A stretch of 64,000 bases of DNA, taken from NCBI RefSeq assembly GCF_005502465.1, contig NZ_SCOT01000005.1, positions 1 through 64,000 on the forward strand, written 5' to 3'. This DNA comes from Sphingopyxis sp. L1A2A. Lineage in GTDB: Bacteria; Pseudomonadota; Alphaproteobacteria; Sphingomonadales; Sphingomonadaceae. The position numbers and the translations under genes were made by a program. Below, piece after piece: positions 14,675-23,769 of this stretch (its first letter is position 1; the number at the start of each line of letters is the position of its first letter). The notes beneath the pieces were generated by a model, which saw only the letters and a program-made list of their open reading frames with translations, did not search any database and was not told where the DNA came from.

Positions 14675-16192
14675 ATGAGCTGGAAAAAAGAAGTGGGCGA
14701 ACTGGGCCAACGCCGCGCGATGGCCGAGAAGATGGGCGGCGAAGAAAAGGTCGCGCGGCAGCATGGGCGCGGCAAGATGGACGCGCGGGCGCGGCTCGCG
14801 GGGATCGTCGATGCGGGCAGTTTTCGCGAGATCGGCAAGATCGCGGGGCGCGGGCGCTATGGGGCCGACGGCGAACTCGAAGACCTCGCCGCGAGCAATT
14901 TCATCTTTGGCCGCGCGAATATCGACGGCCGGCCGGTGGTTGCGTCGGCCGACGATTTCACCGTGCGCGGCGGTGCGGCGGATGCGGCGCTGCACCGCAA
15001 GTTCGTGCAGTGCGAGGCGATGGCGCATGAATATCGCCTGCCGCTGATCCGGATGATCGACGGCACCGGCGGCGGCGGGTCGGTCAAGACGCTGGAGGAT
15101 ATGGGCTATACCTATATCCCGCACGTCCCCGGGTGGCACGAGATCATTGCCAACCTCGACACGGTGCCGGTGGTGGCGCTGGCGCTGGGGCCGACCGCGG
15201 GGCTGGGCGCGGCGCGGGTCGTCGCGAGCCATTATAGCGTGATGGTGCGCGGGCTGTCGCAGCTGTTCGCTGCGGGGCCGGCGGTCGCGGCGGCGATCGG
15301 CGATACGCTCGACCGCGAGGAGCTGGGCGGCAGCGACGTCCATACGCGCAATGGGGTGGTCGATGACGAGGTCGCGAGCGAGGCCGAGGCGTTCGCGGCG
15401 GCGCGGCGGTTCCTGTCCTATCTGCCGTCGTCGATCCACGACCGCGCGCTGCGCACCGCATGCAGCGATCCAGTTGATCGGCGTGAGGAGAGCCTGCTGG
15501 CGGCGGTGCCACGCGAGGCGAAGCAGGTCTACGCGATGCGGCGGATCGCCGACGCAGTGTTCGACCGCGGCAGCTTTTTCGAGATGGGTGCGCGTTGGGG
15601 CCGCGCCGTCATCACCGCCTTTGCGCGGCTCGACGGCTATCCGGTCGCGGTGCTCGCGAGCGACCCTTCGTACCTCGGCGGATCGTGGGACGCGAAGACG
15701 AGCGAGAAGGCCGAACGCTTCGTCAAGCTGGCCGACCAGTTCCGGCTGCCGATCGTGCATCTGGTCGACAATCCGGGTTTCATGATCGGAGGCGAGGCCG
15801 AGCGGACGGGGACGATCCGTTACGGGGTGCAGGCGATGAACGCGATCTACCGCGCGACGGTGCCGCTGGCGTCGGTGGTGGTGCGCCGCGCTTACGGGAT
15901 CGCGGGCAGCGCGATGTCGAACGCCGAGCGCTTTCAATATCGCTTTGCCTGGCCGTCGGGCGACTGGGGCAGCCTGCCGATCGAGGGCGGGGTCGAGGTC
16001 GCGTATAAGAGCGAGCTGGAGGCGGCGGACGATCCGGCGGGGCATCTGGCGGCGATCCGTGAGCGATTGAACCGGGTTCGCAGTCCGTTCCGCACCGCCG
16101 AGAAATTCGGGGTCGAGGATATTATCGACCCGCGCGACACGCGGCCGTTGCTGTGCGAGTTTGCCGAATTGGCGTGGCGGGTGGTGAAGTAG
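14675..16192 (+). CDS. Acyl-CoA carboxylase carboxyltransferase-type protein
   Basis: A 505-residue protein made of two crotonase-fold carboxyltransferase halves, as in propionyl-/methylcrotonyl-CoA carboxylase beta subunits. Seen are the N-half RMIDGTGGGGSVKT oxyanion region and C-half VDNPGFMIGGEAERTGTIRYG. The family transfers a carboxyl group from biotin to an acyl-CoA, or acts in related decarboxylases. No biotin carboxylase or biotin carrier gene is adjacent, so the partner must be elsewhere or the protein does something else. The ATG at 14675 begins conserved sequence; the upstream part overlaps the opposite thioredoxin-like promoter. Confidence 0.88.
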   Translation: MSWKKEVGELGQRRAMAEKMGGEEKVARQHGRGKMDARARLAGIVDAGSFREIGKIAGRGRYGADGELEDLAASNFIFGRANIDGRPVVASADDFTVRGGAADAALHRKFVQCEAMAHEYRLPLIRMIDGTGGGGSVKTLEDMGYTYIPHVPGWHEIIANLDTVPVVALALGPTAGLGAARVVASHYSVMVRGLSQLFAAGPAVAAAIGDTLDREELGGSDVHTRNGVVDDEVASEAEAFAAARRFLSYLPSSIHDRALRTACSDPVDRREESLLAAVPREAKQVYAMRRIADAVFDRGSFFEMGARWGRAVITAFARLDGYPVAVLASDPSYLGGSWDAKTSEKAERFVKLADQFRLPIVHLVDNPGFMIGGEAERTGTIRYGVQAMNAIYRATVPLASVVVRRAYGIAGSAMSNAERFQYRFAWPSGDWGSLPIEGGVEVAYKSELEAADDPAGHLAAIRERLNRVRSPFRTAEKFGVEDIIDPRDTRPLLCEFAELAWRVVK

Positions 16193-16205
16193 ATATATCC
16201 ACTAT

Positions 16206-16277
16206 CGTCATCCCGGACTTGATCCGGGATCCATTTGCGCGATGTTGCATGGATCCCGGATCAAGTCCGGGATGACG
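16206..16277. repeat. Extragenic palindrome, family A (copy 3), near-perfect
   Basis: Two perfect 29-bp arms beginning CGTCATCCCGGACTTGATCC, separated by 14 bp. It lies 14 nt after the carboxyltransferase stop and 18 nt before the acyltransferase start, in a head-to-tail gene pair. Confidence 0.9.
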
Positions 16278-16295
16278 AATGTTGGGGGGATCGGC

Positions 16296-17429
16296 ATGAC
16301 CACTGGGCGCCACCACGGTATGGACTGGCTGCGGATCGGGGCGTTTGCGCTGCTGATCCTTTATCATATCGGGATGTATTTCGTGCCGTGGGGCTGGCAC
16401 GTGAAAATTTCCCAGCCGCTCGATTGGGTTACGATCCCGATGCTGGCGACCAACAGCTGGCGGCTCGCGCTGCTGTTCCTGGTGTCGGGCTATGCGAGCG
16501 CGGCCTTGTTCGCGAAATTGGGCGGCAGCGGGGCGTTCGCGCGGTCGCGCAGCGCGCGGCTGCTGATCCCGCTGATCTTTGCGATGATCGTCATCATCCC
16601 GCCGCAACCGTGGATCGAACTGGTCGGCCAGCATGGCTATCCGCACGGTTTCGGCTATTTCTGGCGCCACGATTATTTCGGCTTTCACAAGCTGGCGGGG
16701 ATCGACCTGCCGACGTGGCAGCATTTGTGGTTCGTCGTCTATCTGTGGGTTTATACGATGCTGGCGGCGTTGCTGGCCGCGCTCATCCCCGCGGCGGCCC
16801 GGGCGCGGATCGCCGACGGTGCGGCGCGAGTGCTGGCGGGCTGGGGCGTGCTGGTCTGGCCGCTCGCGGTCTGGCTGCTGATCTATGCGCTGTTCCCCGA
16901 TCATGACGAAACCCACGCGCTGTTCAACGACGGGCCGTCGCATCTTCATTATTTGACGCCCTTTTTCGTCGGCTGGCTGCTGCGCGTCCGCCCGCAGTTG
17001 TTCGATGCGGTCGCGCGCTGGTGGAAAGTCGCGCTGCTGCTCGCGGTGCTCGCCGTTGTGCCGGTCGCCTGGATCGAATGGGCCTGGCCGGGCGACACGA
17101 TCGCCCCCGACTGGGTGTTCCTGCCCTATCATGTCGCGCGGCAGGTCAATGGCTGGATGGCGATTGTCGCGCTGATCGGGATCGCCGACGCCAAGTGGAA
17201 CCGCGACCATCCGCGGCGCGCGATGCTGGCCGAGGCGGTGTTCCCCTTTTACATCATCCACCAGACGATCATCGTCGTCGTCGGCTGGTATCTGCTCGGG
17301 GCCGGGGTCGCCGCGCTGCCGTCTTTCCTGATCCTGCTGGCGGCGACGGTGACGGGGTGCTGGCTTTTCTATGCGATCGGGCGCAGCATCGGCTGGCTGC
17401 GGCCGTTGATCGGCTTGCAACGCCAATAG
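16296..17429 (+). CDS. Acyltransferase 3 family membrane protein
   Basis: A 377-residue integral membrane protein with about ten TM helices. The N-terminal HHGMDWLRIGAFALLILYH with the conserved His and Arg, and LLFLVSGYASA soon after, mark the acyltransferase-3 family, which O-acylates glucans, lipopolysaccharide, peptidoglycan or other cell-surface molecules. The ATG at 16296 has GGGGGG just upstream. Substrate unknown. The small membrane protein that follows may be part of the same unit. Confidence 0.88.
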   Translation: MTTGRHHGMDWLRIGAFALLILYHIGMYFVPWGWHVKISQPLDWVTIPMLATNSWRLALLFLVSGYASAALFAKLGGSGAFARSRSARLLIPLIFAMIVIIPPQPWIELVGQHGYPHGFGYFWRHDYFGFHKLAGIDLPTWQHLWFVVYLWVYTMLAALLAALIPAAARARIADGAARVLAGWGVLVWPLAVWLLIYALFPDHDETHALFNDGPSHLHYLTPFFVGWLLRVRPQLFDAVARWWKVALLLAVLAVVPVAWIEWAWPGDTIAPDWVFLPYHVARQVNGWMAIVALIGIADAKWNRDHPRRAMLAEAVFPFYIIHQTIIVVVGWYLLGAGVAALPSFLILLAATVTGCWLFYAIGRSIGWLRPLIGLQRQ

Positions 17430-17441
17430 GGGGAGATCATC

Positions 17442-17639
17442 ATGGGTGCATTAAAGGGCGTTCTCGCGATCGTCGGGATCGCGATGATATTGGTCGGCGG
17501 GCTGTGGGCGCTGCAGGGGCTCGACATCGTGCGTTGGCCGGCGAGCAGCTTCATGCTGGGCGACACGGCGTGGACGCGCAACGGCGTCGTGCTCGCGGTC
17601 GTCGGCATTTTTCTGGTCTGGTTCGCGCGCAAGCGCTGA
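17442..17639 (+). CDS. Small two-helix membrane protein
   Basis: A 65-residue protein with two hydrophobic segments (residues 5-24 and about 47-61) and a positively charged C-terminus. It starts 12 nt after the acyltransferase stop, with GGGGAG before the ATG, so it is likely co-transcribed. I recognise the general type (small hypothetical membrane proteins of sphingomonads) but no function. Confidence 0.7.
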   Translation: MGALKGVLAIVGIAMILVGGLWALQGLDIVRWPASSFMLGDTAWTRNGVVLAVVGIFLVWFARKR

Positions 17640-17646
17640 CGCGATC

Positions 17647-17687
17647 GCGGGCGGCGGCTACGCCCGGCCGGGGTAGCCGCCGCCCGC
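17647..17687. terminator. Hairpin between convergent genes (bidirectional terminator)
   Basis: Perfect 15-bp inverted repeat: GCGGGCGGCGGCTAC at 17647-17661 and its complement at 17673-17687, with an 11-nt loop. It lies in the 62-nt gap between convergent genes. No long U-tract follows, so it may rely on Rho or act as a barrier to antisense transcription. Confidence 0.65.
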
Positions 17688-17701
17688 TTCGGCTGTGGAT
17701 C

Positions 17702-18169
17702 CTAGTCGCCGAGTGCGAAGCTCGACGAGGACAGGAATTTCCAGCCGGTGCCGCTGCGCACCAGCGTTTCGACGATCGCTTCCTTGTCCCAATTGGGCTT
17801 GTCGGTGCCGCGCTGGCTGACGATGGTCAGCGCATAGGTGACGACCGCGGTGTCGCCGCTGAGCGAGATCGACTGCGGGCTCAGCTCATATTGGACGACC
17901 TTGCCCTGCGTATTTTGGAACTTGGTCCAGCGGACCGCCGAATCCTTGCCGCGCGGGGCGGCAAATTCGGACGACCACACCACCATCTGCGGATCGGCGT
18001 AGTTGGCGGGCCATTTGCCGTTCTGCGCGACGTCGTCGGCCCAGCTTTGTTCGATGACCTTCCACGCCTCGGTCTGCTGCGCCGACCAGGTCGGCATCTG
18101 GGCGCTGGCGAGCGGCGCCGCGGCCAAAACGAAAAGGGCCGCCGAAGCGGCGAACAATTTGTTGTACAT
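17702..18169 (-). CDS. Exported SnoaL-like/NTF2-fold protein
   Basis: A 155-residue protein with a clear signal peptide (MYNKLFAASAALFVLAAAPLASA). The mature part, with WKVIEQSWADDVAQNG and a series of beta strands ending WKFLSSSSF, matches the SnoaL/DUF4440 branch of the NTF2-like superfamily. Members are diverse, small cone-shaped proteins with ligand-binding or isomerase roles; no catalytic residue can be assigned. The ATG at 18169 is chosen as the signal-peptide start. Confidence 0.75.
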   Translation of the reverse strand: MYNKLFAASAALFVLAAAPLASAQMPTWSAQQTEAWKVIEQSWADDVAQNGKWPANYADPQMVVWSSEFAAPRGKDSAVRWTKFQNTQGKVVQYELSPQSISLSGDTAVVTYALTIVSQRGTDKPNWDKEAIVETLVRSGTGWKFLSSSSFALGD

Positions 18170-18327
18170 GGCATTTCCCCTGTTGTCGTGCGCTCCCGCG
18201 GGGGGAGGGCGACTCGTTCGCAATCGCGCGAACCCGGTGCGGCCCGGGGGTCAGGAAAGCATGAACGCGGGGGCGTGGCAAACGGCCAGAAGAGGTATCC
18301 GCGACCGCGAAATTTGCGGAGTGTGCG

Positions 18328-18810
18328 TCAGTCCGCCCCGGCGAGTCCGGCCAGCGCCGCGCCGTCGACGCGCATCACCGTCCACTCGTCCATCAGCCGG
18401 GCGCCGAGGTTTTGGTAAAAGCCGATCGCCGGGGCGTTCCAGTCGAGGACGCTCCATTCGAGCCGCGCGCAATCGCGGGTGACGCAGAGCTGCGCCAGAT
18501 GGGCGAGCAGTGCCTTGCCGAGCCCCGATCCGCGCGCCGCGGGGCGCACGAACAGATCCTCCAGATAGATGCCGGGGCGTCCCTCGAAGGTCGAGAAATT
18601 GTGGAAGAACAGCGCGAAGCCCTGCGGCGTGCCGTCGAGTTCGCCGATCACCACCTCGGCATAGGGGCGCGGGCCGAACAGCTTTTCGCCGAGCGTCGCC
18701 GCGTCGAAGCGCACGGCGTCGGCGAGCTTTTCATAATCGGCGAGGTCGCGGATGAACTGCGCGATCAATGGCAGGTCGGCGGGGGTGGCAGGGCGGATGG
18801 TGACGGCCAT
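18328..18810 (-). CDS. GNAT N-acetyltransferase, SAT1/thialysine type
   Basis: A 160-residue GNAT protein. The order IRPAT near the N-terminus, YEK, GFALFFHNFSTFEGRPGIYLEDLFV, acetyl-CoA loop RGSGLGKALL, and RLEWSVLDWNAPAIGFYQNLGA follows the spermidine/spermine N1-acetyltransferase (SAT1/SAT2) pattern. Bacterial relatives acetylate thialysine or diamines. The exact amine is not certain. Confidence 0.88.
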   Translation of the reverse strand: MAVTIRPATPADLPLIAQFIRDLADYEKLADAVRFDAATLGEKLFGPRPYAEVVIGELDGTPQGFALFFHNFSTFEGRPGIYLEDLFVRPAARGSGLGKALLAHLAQLCVTRDCARLEWSVLDWNAPAIGFYQNLGARLMDEWTVMRVDGAALAGLAGAD

Positions 18811-18841
18811 CTGTGCTCTGTGTCGCGCGCTGTCGCCGCTG

Positions 18842-19768
18842 TCAAACCGCCAGCTTGTGGAGCGCGCAGCTGGTGGCGAAGCCGAGCCCGCGTTTGAGCG
18901 CCGGATAGGCCGTGACAGTGGCAGCGGTCAGCGCCATTTCAAAACGTGCGGGGCGGCCATATAGCGTCTCGACCCTCGCGCCATGGTCATCGGCCGCCGC
19001 GTCGTGGCGCGCAATGGCTGCGCCGAAAGCGAAGGCGTCGGCCAGATCGGCCGGCGGCTCGCTTGCAAGCAGGCGGTTGATCGTATCGCGCGGGACGCCG
19101 TCGCCGCGTGCGCTATCGGCCGCGATCAGTGCGCAGGGGCCGCAATCGGCGGCAAGCGTCGCGCCGATCCGCGCGGCATGGAATGCATCGGCGGGGGCGG
19201 CGTGGCGGTGCGCGGTGACAGGCATGAAATGCTGGAATTTTTCGGCGGCGTGGCCGGGCGCGGCGATCAGGTCGGCCAGATAAGGGCTGTTGCCGCCGGT
19301 CGCCTTGTCCGCCGCCCGAGCGAACAGGCGTGGCGGGATGCCCGCGGGGGCGATCCGCTGGCGCGCGAACAGGATCGCCAAGGCAGCGATCACCAGCAAC
19401 GGATGCCCGACCACGCCCGGCGCATCGGCCCAGAATGTTGCGGGGCCGCAGATCCCGGCGAGAACCTCATAGATATGGAGCAACCCGTGCAGCGTCAGCC
19501 ACAGCCCGCCAACCAGCGCGGCGCGCCAGCGCAGCACCGGGTGCGCGGCGGCGTAGAGCAGGATCAGCCCAGAACCCAGATAGGCGAGGCCGATGTCGCG
19601 GATGAAATGCGCGTTCGGCGGCCCGGTGGTGATGACGGTGGGCAGAAAGACATACCATTCGAGCGGATTGGCGAGCATGAAACCGCCGTTGGCAATCGCG
19701 ACGACCGCAGCGATCAGCAGCAACAGCTGGACCAGCCGGTCCAGCGTATCGAATTTGCCCAGCATCAT
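18842..19768 (-). CDS. Membrane protein with C-terminal AhpD/CMD-like segment
   Basis: A 308-residue protein. The first half has about four TM helices (roughly residues 12-32, 55-75, 82-100, 120-137), in the style of DoxX-like small membrane proteins. The second half is soluble and helical; its ADCGPCALIAADSARGDGV stretch looks like the CxxC-containing helix of the carboxymuconolactone decarboxylase/AhpD fold. This would be an unusual fusion of a membrane anchor to a thiol-active peroxidase-like domain. I am confident of the TM region, less so of the AhpD link. Confidence 0.6.
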   Translation of the reverse strand: MMLGKFDTLDRLVQLLLLIAAVVAIANGGFMLANPLEWYVFLPTVITTGPPNAHFIRDIGLAYLGSGLILLYAAAHPVLRWRAALVGGLWLTLHGLLHIYEVLAGICGPATFWADAPGVVGHPLLVIAALAILFARQRIAPAGIPPRLFARAADKATGGNSPYLADLIAAPGHAAEKFQHFMPVTAHRHAAPADAFHAARIGATLAADCGPCALIAADSARGDGVPRDTINRLLASEPPADLADAFAFGAAIARHDAAADDHGARVETLYGRPARFEMALTAATVTAYPALKRGLGFATSCALHKLAV

Positions 19769-19852
19769 GTTTCCCCCTCGATTGTCGCGCGGGATGCTTA
19801 GGCAGCGGCAGCAGCAATGTAAAAGTCCAAGATGTACCCGGGTCCAGAACCG

Positions 19853-21004
19853 TCAGGCCGCCTTGCCGTGCAGCGTGTCCATGCTCACCGAACTGCCCGC
19901 GTCGATCTCGGCCGCCTTGGCTTCGACCAGCTTGACGACATGCGCGATCATGTCGGCGTCAGCGATCGTGTGGTCGGTGACCCCCGACAGATAGACCATA
20001 TGTTTGCCGTTGCCGCCGCCGGTGATGCCGATGTCGGTTTCGCGCGCCTCGCCGGGGCCGTTGACGACGCAGCCGAGGACCGAGAGCGACATCGGGGTCT
20101 TGATATGGCTGAGCGCGTCTTCGAGCGCCTGAACGGTGCGGATGACGTCGAAGCCCTGGCGCGCGCAGCTGGGACAGCTGACGACGCGGACGCCGCGGGT
20201 GCGCAGGCCGAGCGATTTCAGGATTTCGTAGCCGACGCGCACTTCTTCCTCGGGTTCGGCCGAGAGCGACACGCGGATCGTGTCGCCGATGCCGGCCCAC
20301 AGCAGATTGCCGATGCCGAGCGCCGATTTGACGGTGCCGCCGATCAGCCCGCCAGCCTCGGTGATGCCGAGGTGGAGCGGGCAGTCGACCGCGTCGGCGA
20401 GCTGGGCATAAGCGGCGACCGCGAGGAAGACGTCGCTGGCCTTCACCGCGACCTTGTAATCGTGGAAATCATGGTCCTGGAGCAGCTTGATATGGTCGAG
20501 CGCGCTTTCGACCAGCGCCTCGGGGCAGGGTTCGCCATATTTTTCGAGCAGGTCTTTTTCGAGGCTGCCGGCGTTGACCCCGATGCGGATCGCGCAGCCG
20601 TTTGCTTTTGCTGCCCGGACGACCTCGCCGACGCGCTCGCTGCTGCCGATATTGCCGGGGTTGATGCGCAGGCAGGCGGCACCGGCGTCGGCGGCTTCCA
20701 ATGCGCGCTTATAGTGGAAATGGATGTCGGCGATGATCGGGATGCGCGCCGCGCGCACGATCTTGCCCAGGGCCGCGGTCGATTCGGTGTCGGGGCACGA
20801 CACGCGGATCAGGTCGGCGCCCGCTTCCTCGCAGCGGCGGATCTGGTCGATCGTCGCCACCGCGTCGCTGGTCAGCGTGTTGGTCATCGTCTGCACGCTA
20901 ATCGGCGCGCCGCCGCCGACCGGGACGTTGCCGACCATGATCTGGCGGCTGGTGCGCCGCGCGATGTCGCGCCAGGGGCGCAGGCCGGGGTTGTGATCGC
21001 TCAT
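19853..21004 (-). CDS. ispG: 4-hydroxy-3-methylbut-2-enyl diphosphate synthase
   Basis: IspG (GcpE), the penultimate step of the MEP isoprenoid pathway, converting MEcPP to HMBPP using a [4Fe-4S] cluster. It is 383 residues: a TIM-barrel N-part (starting [23 protein letters not shown]) and a C-terminal cluster domain with CPSCARQG and CVVNGPGEA, giving the three cysteines and the Glu ligand. The flavodoxin/ferredoxin partner is not in the window. Confidence 0.97.
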   Translation of the reverse strand: MSDHNPGLRPWRDIARRTSRQIMVGNVPVGGGAPISVQTMTNTLTSDAVATIDQIRRCEEAGADLIRVSCPDTESTAALGKIVRAARIPIIADIHFHYKRALEAADAGAACLRINPGNIGSSERVGEVVRAAKANGCAIRIGVNAGSLEKDLLEKYGEPCPEALVESALDHIKLLQDHDFHDYKVAVKASDVFLAVAAYAQLADAVDCPLHLGITEAGGLIGGTVKSALGIGNLLWAGIGDTIRVSLSAEPEEEVRVGYEILKSLGLRTRGVRVVSCPSCARQGFDVIRTVQALEDALSHIKTPMSLSVLGCVVNGPGEARETDIGITGGGNGKHMVYLSGVTDHTIADADMIAHVVKLVEAKAAEIDAGSSVSMDTLHGKAA

Positions 21005-21265
21005 GGTTTCGGGCTCGATCGAGAGGGGAGGATGTGCCGCTCTTTAGCGGTCCGGCGGGCGAATGGCAAAGCCAAGCATGGCCCGCGCCGCTGTTGCGCG
21101 AAAGTCACACTCTGAGGCGGAATCGGTGCCGCGCGCAATTTTCGTTTGTGCATTGCAGCAAAATCGGCAATTTTGAACGCGTTCGTCGTCACAGGCCCGT
21201 ACCAAGAGGCGTGGACACGGACAGCAGGCCGGGACGATCCGTTTTTTTCTTTAGGGGGATCACCC

Positions 21266-22015
21266 ATGAACTTTCTTACCAAAGCGTGTTTCGGCATGCT
21301 GCTTGCCGCGTCGGCGCTGTCGACGCCCGCTTTCGCCCAGGAAGAAGAAGCCAGCGGCCCGTTCTCGCTTTCGGGCGGCATTTCGGTCACGTCGGATTAT
21401 CGTTTCCGCGGCATTTCGCTGTCGAACGAAAAGGTCGCCGTTCAACCGACGCTGACCGTCAGCCACGAAAGCGGCTTTTATGTCGGCGCCTGGGGCTCGT
21501 CGCTTCCCGACAGCCCGCTCTATGGCAAGTTCGAGCTCGACCTTTACGGCGGATTTGCGACCGAGATCGCCCCCGGCACCACCGTCGACATCGGCGCGAC
21601 CTATTATGTGTATCCGGGCAATCAGGACTTCGCCGGGCCGAGCGACTATGTCGAAATCATCGGCAAATTGTCGCATGACATCGGCCCCGTGTCGGCGACC
21701 GGGATGGTGGCTTACGCCCCGGACCAGAATTCGCTGGGCAGCCAGGACAATGTCTACCTGAACCTTGGCCTGGGCTATGGCATCGCCAACACGCCGGTGA
21801 CGCTGACCGCCGGGCTCGGTTATACCGACGGCTCGCTTGGTGCCCTGGCGCCCAACGGCAATTATCTCGACTGGTCGCTCGGCGCATCGCTCGCCGCCGG
21901 CCCGGCGACCTTCACGGTCCAATATATCGATACCGACATCAAAAAGTCGGGGATCAAGGCCGTTGATACATTGTTCGATCCAACCGTGGTCTTTACGCTG
22001 GGCGTTTCCTTCTGA
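21266..22015 (+). CDS. TorF family putative porin
   Basis: A 249-residue outer-membrane beta-barrel with a signal peptide (MNFLTKACFGMLLAASALSTPAFA). The mature start SLSGGISVTSDYRFRGISLSNEK is the hallmark of the TorF/DUF-type gammaproteobacterial-proteobacterial porin family, and the C-terminus ends in Phe (TLGVSF), as outer-membrane proteins do. AGGGGG precedes the ATG at 21266. The 260-nt upstream gap to ispG is non-coding and includes the palindrome GAACGCGTTC. A strong terminator follows. Confidence 0.9.
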   Translation: MNFLTKACFGMLLAASALSTPAFAQEEEASGPFSLSGGISVTSDYRFRGISLSNEKVAVQPTLTVSHESGFYVGAWGSSLPDSPLYGKFELDLYGGFATEIAPGTTVDIGATYYVYPGNQDFAGPSDYVEIIGKLSHDIGPVSATGMVAYAPDQNSLGSQDNVYLNLGLGYGIANTPVTLTAGLGYTDGSLGALAPNGNYLDWSLGASLAAGPATFTVQYIDTDIKKSGIKAVDTLFDPTVVFTLGVSF

Positions 22016-22045
22016 TCGCCTAGCGGGTCAGCGATCACGCGCTAA

Positions 22046-22078
22046 GGGGGCGGCTTCGGGGGAGGCCGCCCCCTTTTT
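22046..22078 (+). terminator. Rho-independent terminator after the porin gene
   Basis: Nine-bp GC stem (GGGGGCGGC at 22046-22054 with GCCGCCCCC at 22065-22073) and a run of five T. It starts 31 nt after the porin stop. Confidence 0.9.
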
Positions 22079-22180
22079 CGTCCGCGCGATGCGCCGCCGG
22101 GCTTCGTTGCAACGCGCTTGACCGTGTCGGCGAACCGTGCAATTTCATCGACGAGTTGAAATGGCCGGAGAGTGTCCCCC

Positions 22181-23656
22181 ATGCCTCAAAGCGTTTCCGT
22201 GCCCCCCGTGGCATCCGCAAACCCGCCCGCGCGCAGCGAACGCAGCCCCGGCGTCAAATTGGTCATCGCGGTGCTGATCGCGGTCGCGTTGATGGTCCCG
22301 CTGCTGATGATTTACGGCCTGCTATGGGATCGCCAGCAGCAGGCCGAAACCGCGCAGGCCTCGATCGGCCAGGGCTGGGGCGGCCAACAGACGATCGCCG
22401 GACCGGTGATCGTCGTCCCCTATCGCGCCACCGAAACGACGACGGTCACCGAAAATGGCAAGGATGTGACGCGGACGGTGAACGCCATCCGCAACCTCTA
22501 TCTCTCGCCGCAGACCAACAAGGCCGATGTTGTCATCAAGCCCGAGAAGCGGAAGAAGGCGATCTACGAAACCGTCGTTTATGAAAGCCAGATTTCGGGC
22601 AGCGCCGATTTCGTGCTGCCTGCCGATATTGCGCGCTTTGGCGTTGCGCGCGAGGCGTTGATGCTCGACCGCGCCGAGGTGCGGTTGGGGGTCAGCGACG
22701 CGCGCGGGCTGGTCGACGGCAACAGCGTCGCGGTCAACGGTACCGCGCTGGCGTTGCAGCCGGGCAAGGGGCTGCTCTCGACCGGCAATTCGGGCACCTT
22801 CGCCTTTGTCGACTGGACCGCGGCGGCGCCGCTGAAGGTCGATTACAAGATCGGGGTGCGCGGGCTGGGCGATTTCAAGCTGATCCCGCGCGGCGTGGAT
22901 ACGCGCTGGACGGTCAAGTCGAGTTGGCCGAACCCGAGCTTTGGCGGCGATTTCCTGCCCGCGAAACGCAGCGTGACGGAAAGCGGCTTTACCGCGACCG
23001 ACGCCATTCCCAACCTCGCGCTGGGGCAAGCCCAGGTGCTGACCGGTGACCTGTCACCGCCGGTGACCAGCAATTATGGCGGCGACAATGGCCCGCGTTA
23101 TGCCGAGGTCGTCGATGTCGCCAATGCCCCCAGTGCCGAGGACAACACATCGGGCGGGGTCGCCAAGGCGGTGGCGATCAGCCTGATCGAACCGGTCGAC
23201 CTGTACAGCCAGGTCGATCGCGCGATCAAATATGGCTTCCTGTTCATCGGCTTTACCTTCGTCGCTTTCCTGATGTTCGACATCATCGCAGGCGCCCGGG
23301 TCGCACCGGCCGAATATCTGCTCACCGGGGTCGCGCTGGTGCTGTTCTTCGTGCTGCTGCTCGCGTTCGCGGAGGTGATCGGCTTTACCTTTGCCTATAT
23401 GTTGGCGTCGGCGGCGATCATCGGCTTGCTGGCCTTTTATAGCGCCGCGGTGCTGAAAAGCTGGAAACGCGCGCGGTTCCTGGCGGCGATGCTGATCGGG
23501 CTTTATGCGCTGCTTTATGTGCTGCTCAATCTCGAGGCTTACTCGTTGCTGATCGGGTCGGTGCTGATGTTCTTCGCCCTCGCCGGGGTGATGTACATGA
23601 CGCGGAGCGTCGACTGGAGCGGGCTGGGAAAGAAGGATGAGGTGGCGGTGGCCTGA
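22181..23656 (+). CDS. creD: Inner-membrane protein CreD
   Basis: A 491-residue member of the CreD family (cell-envelope integrity; in gammaproteobacteria under CreBC control and tied to beta-lactam and colicin tolerance). One N-terminal TM (about residues 25-50), a large periplasmic beta-rich region containing GWGGQQTIAGPVIVVPY, and about five C-terminal TM helices from residue 350 (GFLFIGFTFVAFLMFDI onward) match the family. The ATG at 22181 is preferred to the GTG nine nt earlier because GGAGAG lies in proper spacing. No creBC is nearby, so its regulator here is unknown. Confidence 0.92.
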   Translation: MPQSVSVPPVASANPPARSERSPGVKLVIAVLIAVALMVPLLMIYGLLWDRQQQAETAQASIGQGWGGQQTIAGPVIVVPYRATETTTVTENGKDVTRTVNAIRNLYLSPQTNKADVVIKPEKRKKAIYETVVYESQISGSADFVLPADIARFGVAREALMLDRAEVRLGVSDARGLVDGNSVAVNGTALALQPGKGLLSTGNSGTFAFVDWTAAAPLKVDYKIGVRGLGDFKLIPRGVDTRWTVKSSWPNPSFGGDFLPAKRSVTESGFTATDAIPNLALGQAQVLTGDLSPPVTSNYGGDNGPRYAEVVDVANAPSAEDNTSGGVAKAVAISLIEPVDLYSQVDRAIKYGFLFIGFTFVAFLMFDIIAGARVAPAEYLLTGVALVLFFVLLLAFAEVIGFTFAYMLASAAIIGLLAFYSAAVLKSWKRARFLAAMLIGLYALLYVLLNLEAYSLLIGSVLMFFALAGVMYMTRSVDWSGLGKKDEVAVA

Positions 23657-23666
23657 CCACCTGCTT

Positions 23667-23762
23667 CGTCATTGCGAGGAACGAAGCGACGCGGCAATCT
23701 TCAGCGTGAAGCATCAGTCAAGGATGATGGCTGGAGATTGCTTCGCTTCGCTCGCAATGACG
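23667..23762. repeat. Extragenic palindrome, family B (copy 1)
   Basis: Inverted repeat with outer arms CGTCATTGCGAG / CTCGCAATGACG and inner GGCTGGAGATTGCTTCGC-type block. Other copies: 30162-30244, 45894-45988, 53216-53313. This copy separates convergent creD and the lactate dehydrogenase family gene. Confidence 0.85.
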
Positions 23763-23769
23763 ATGTTAG

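Noticed and set aside
19832-21115. Plus-strand frame opposite ispG
   Set aside because: Shadow of ispG with no ribosome binding site or known domain.
21005-21265. Small gene in the ispG-porin gap
   Set aside because: Frames here are short and lack ribosome binding sites; an in-frame extension of the porin to 21146 lacks conserved sequence and would remove the signal peptide.
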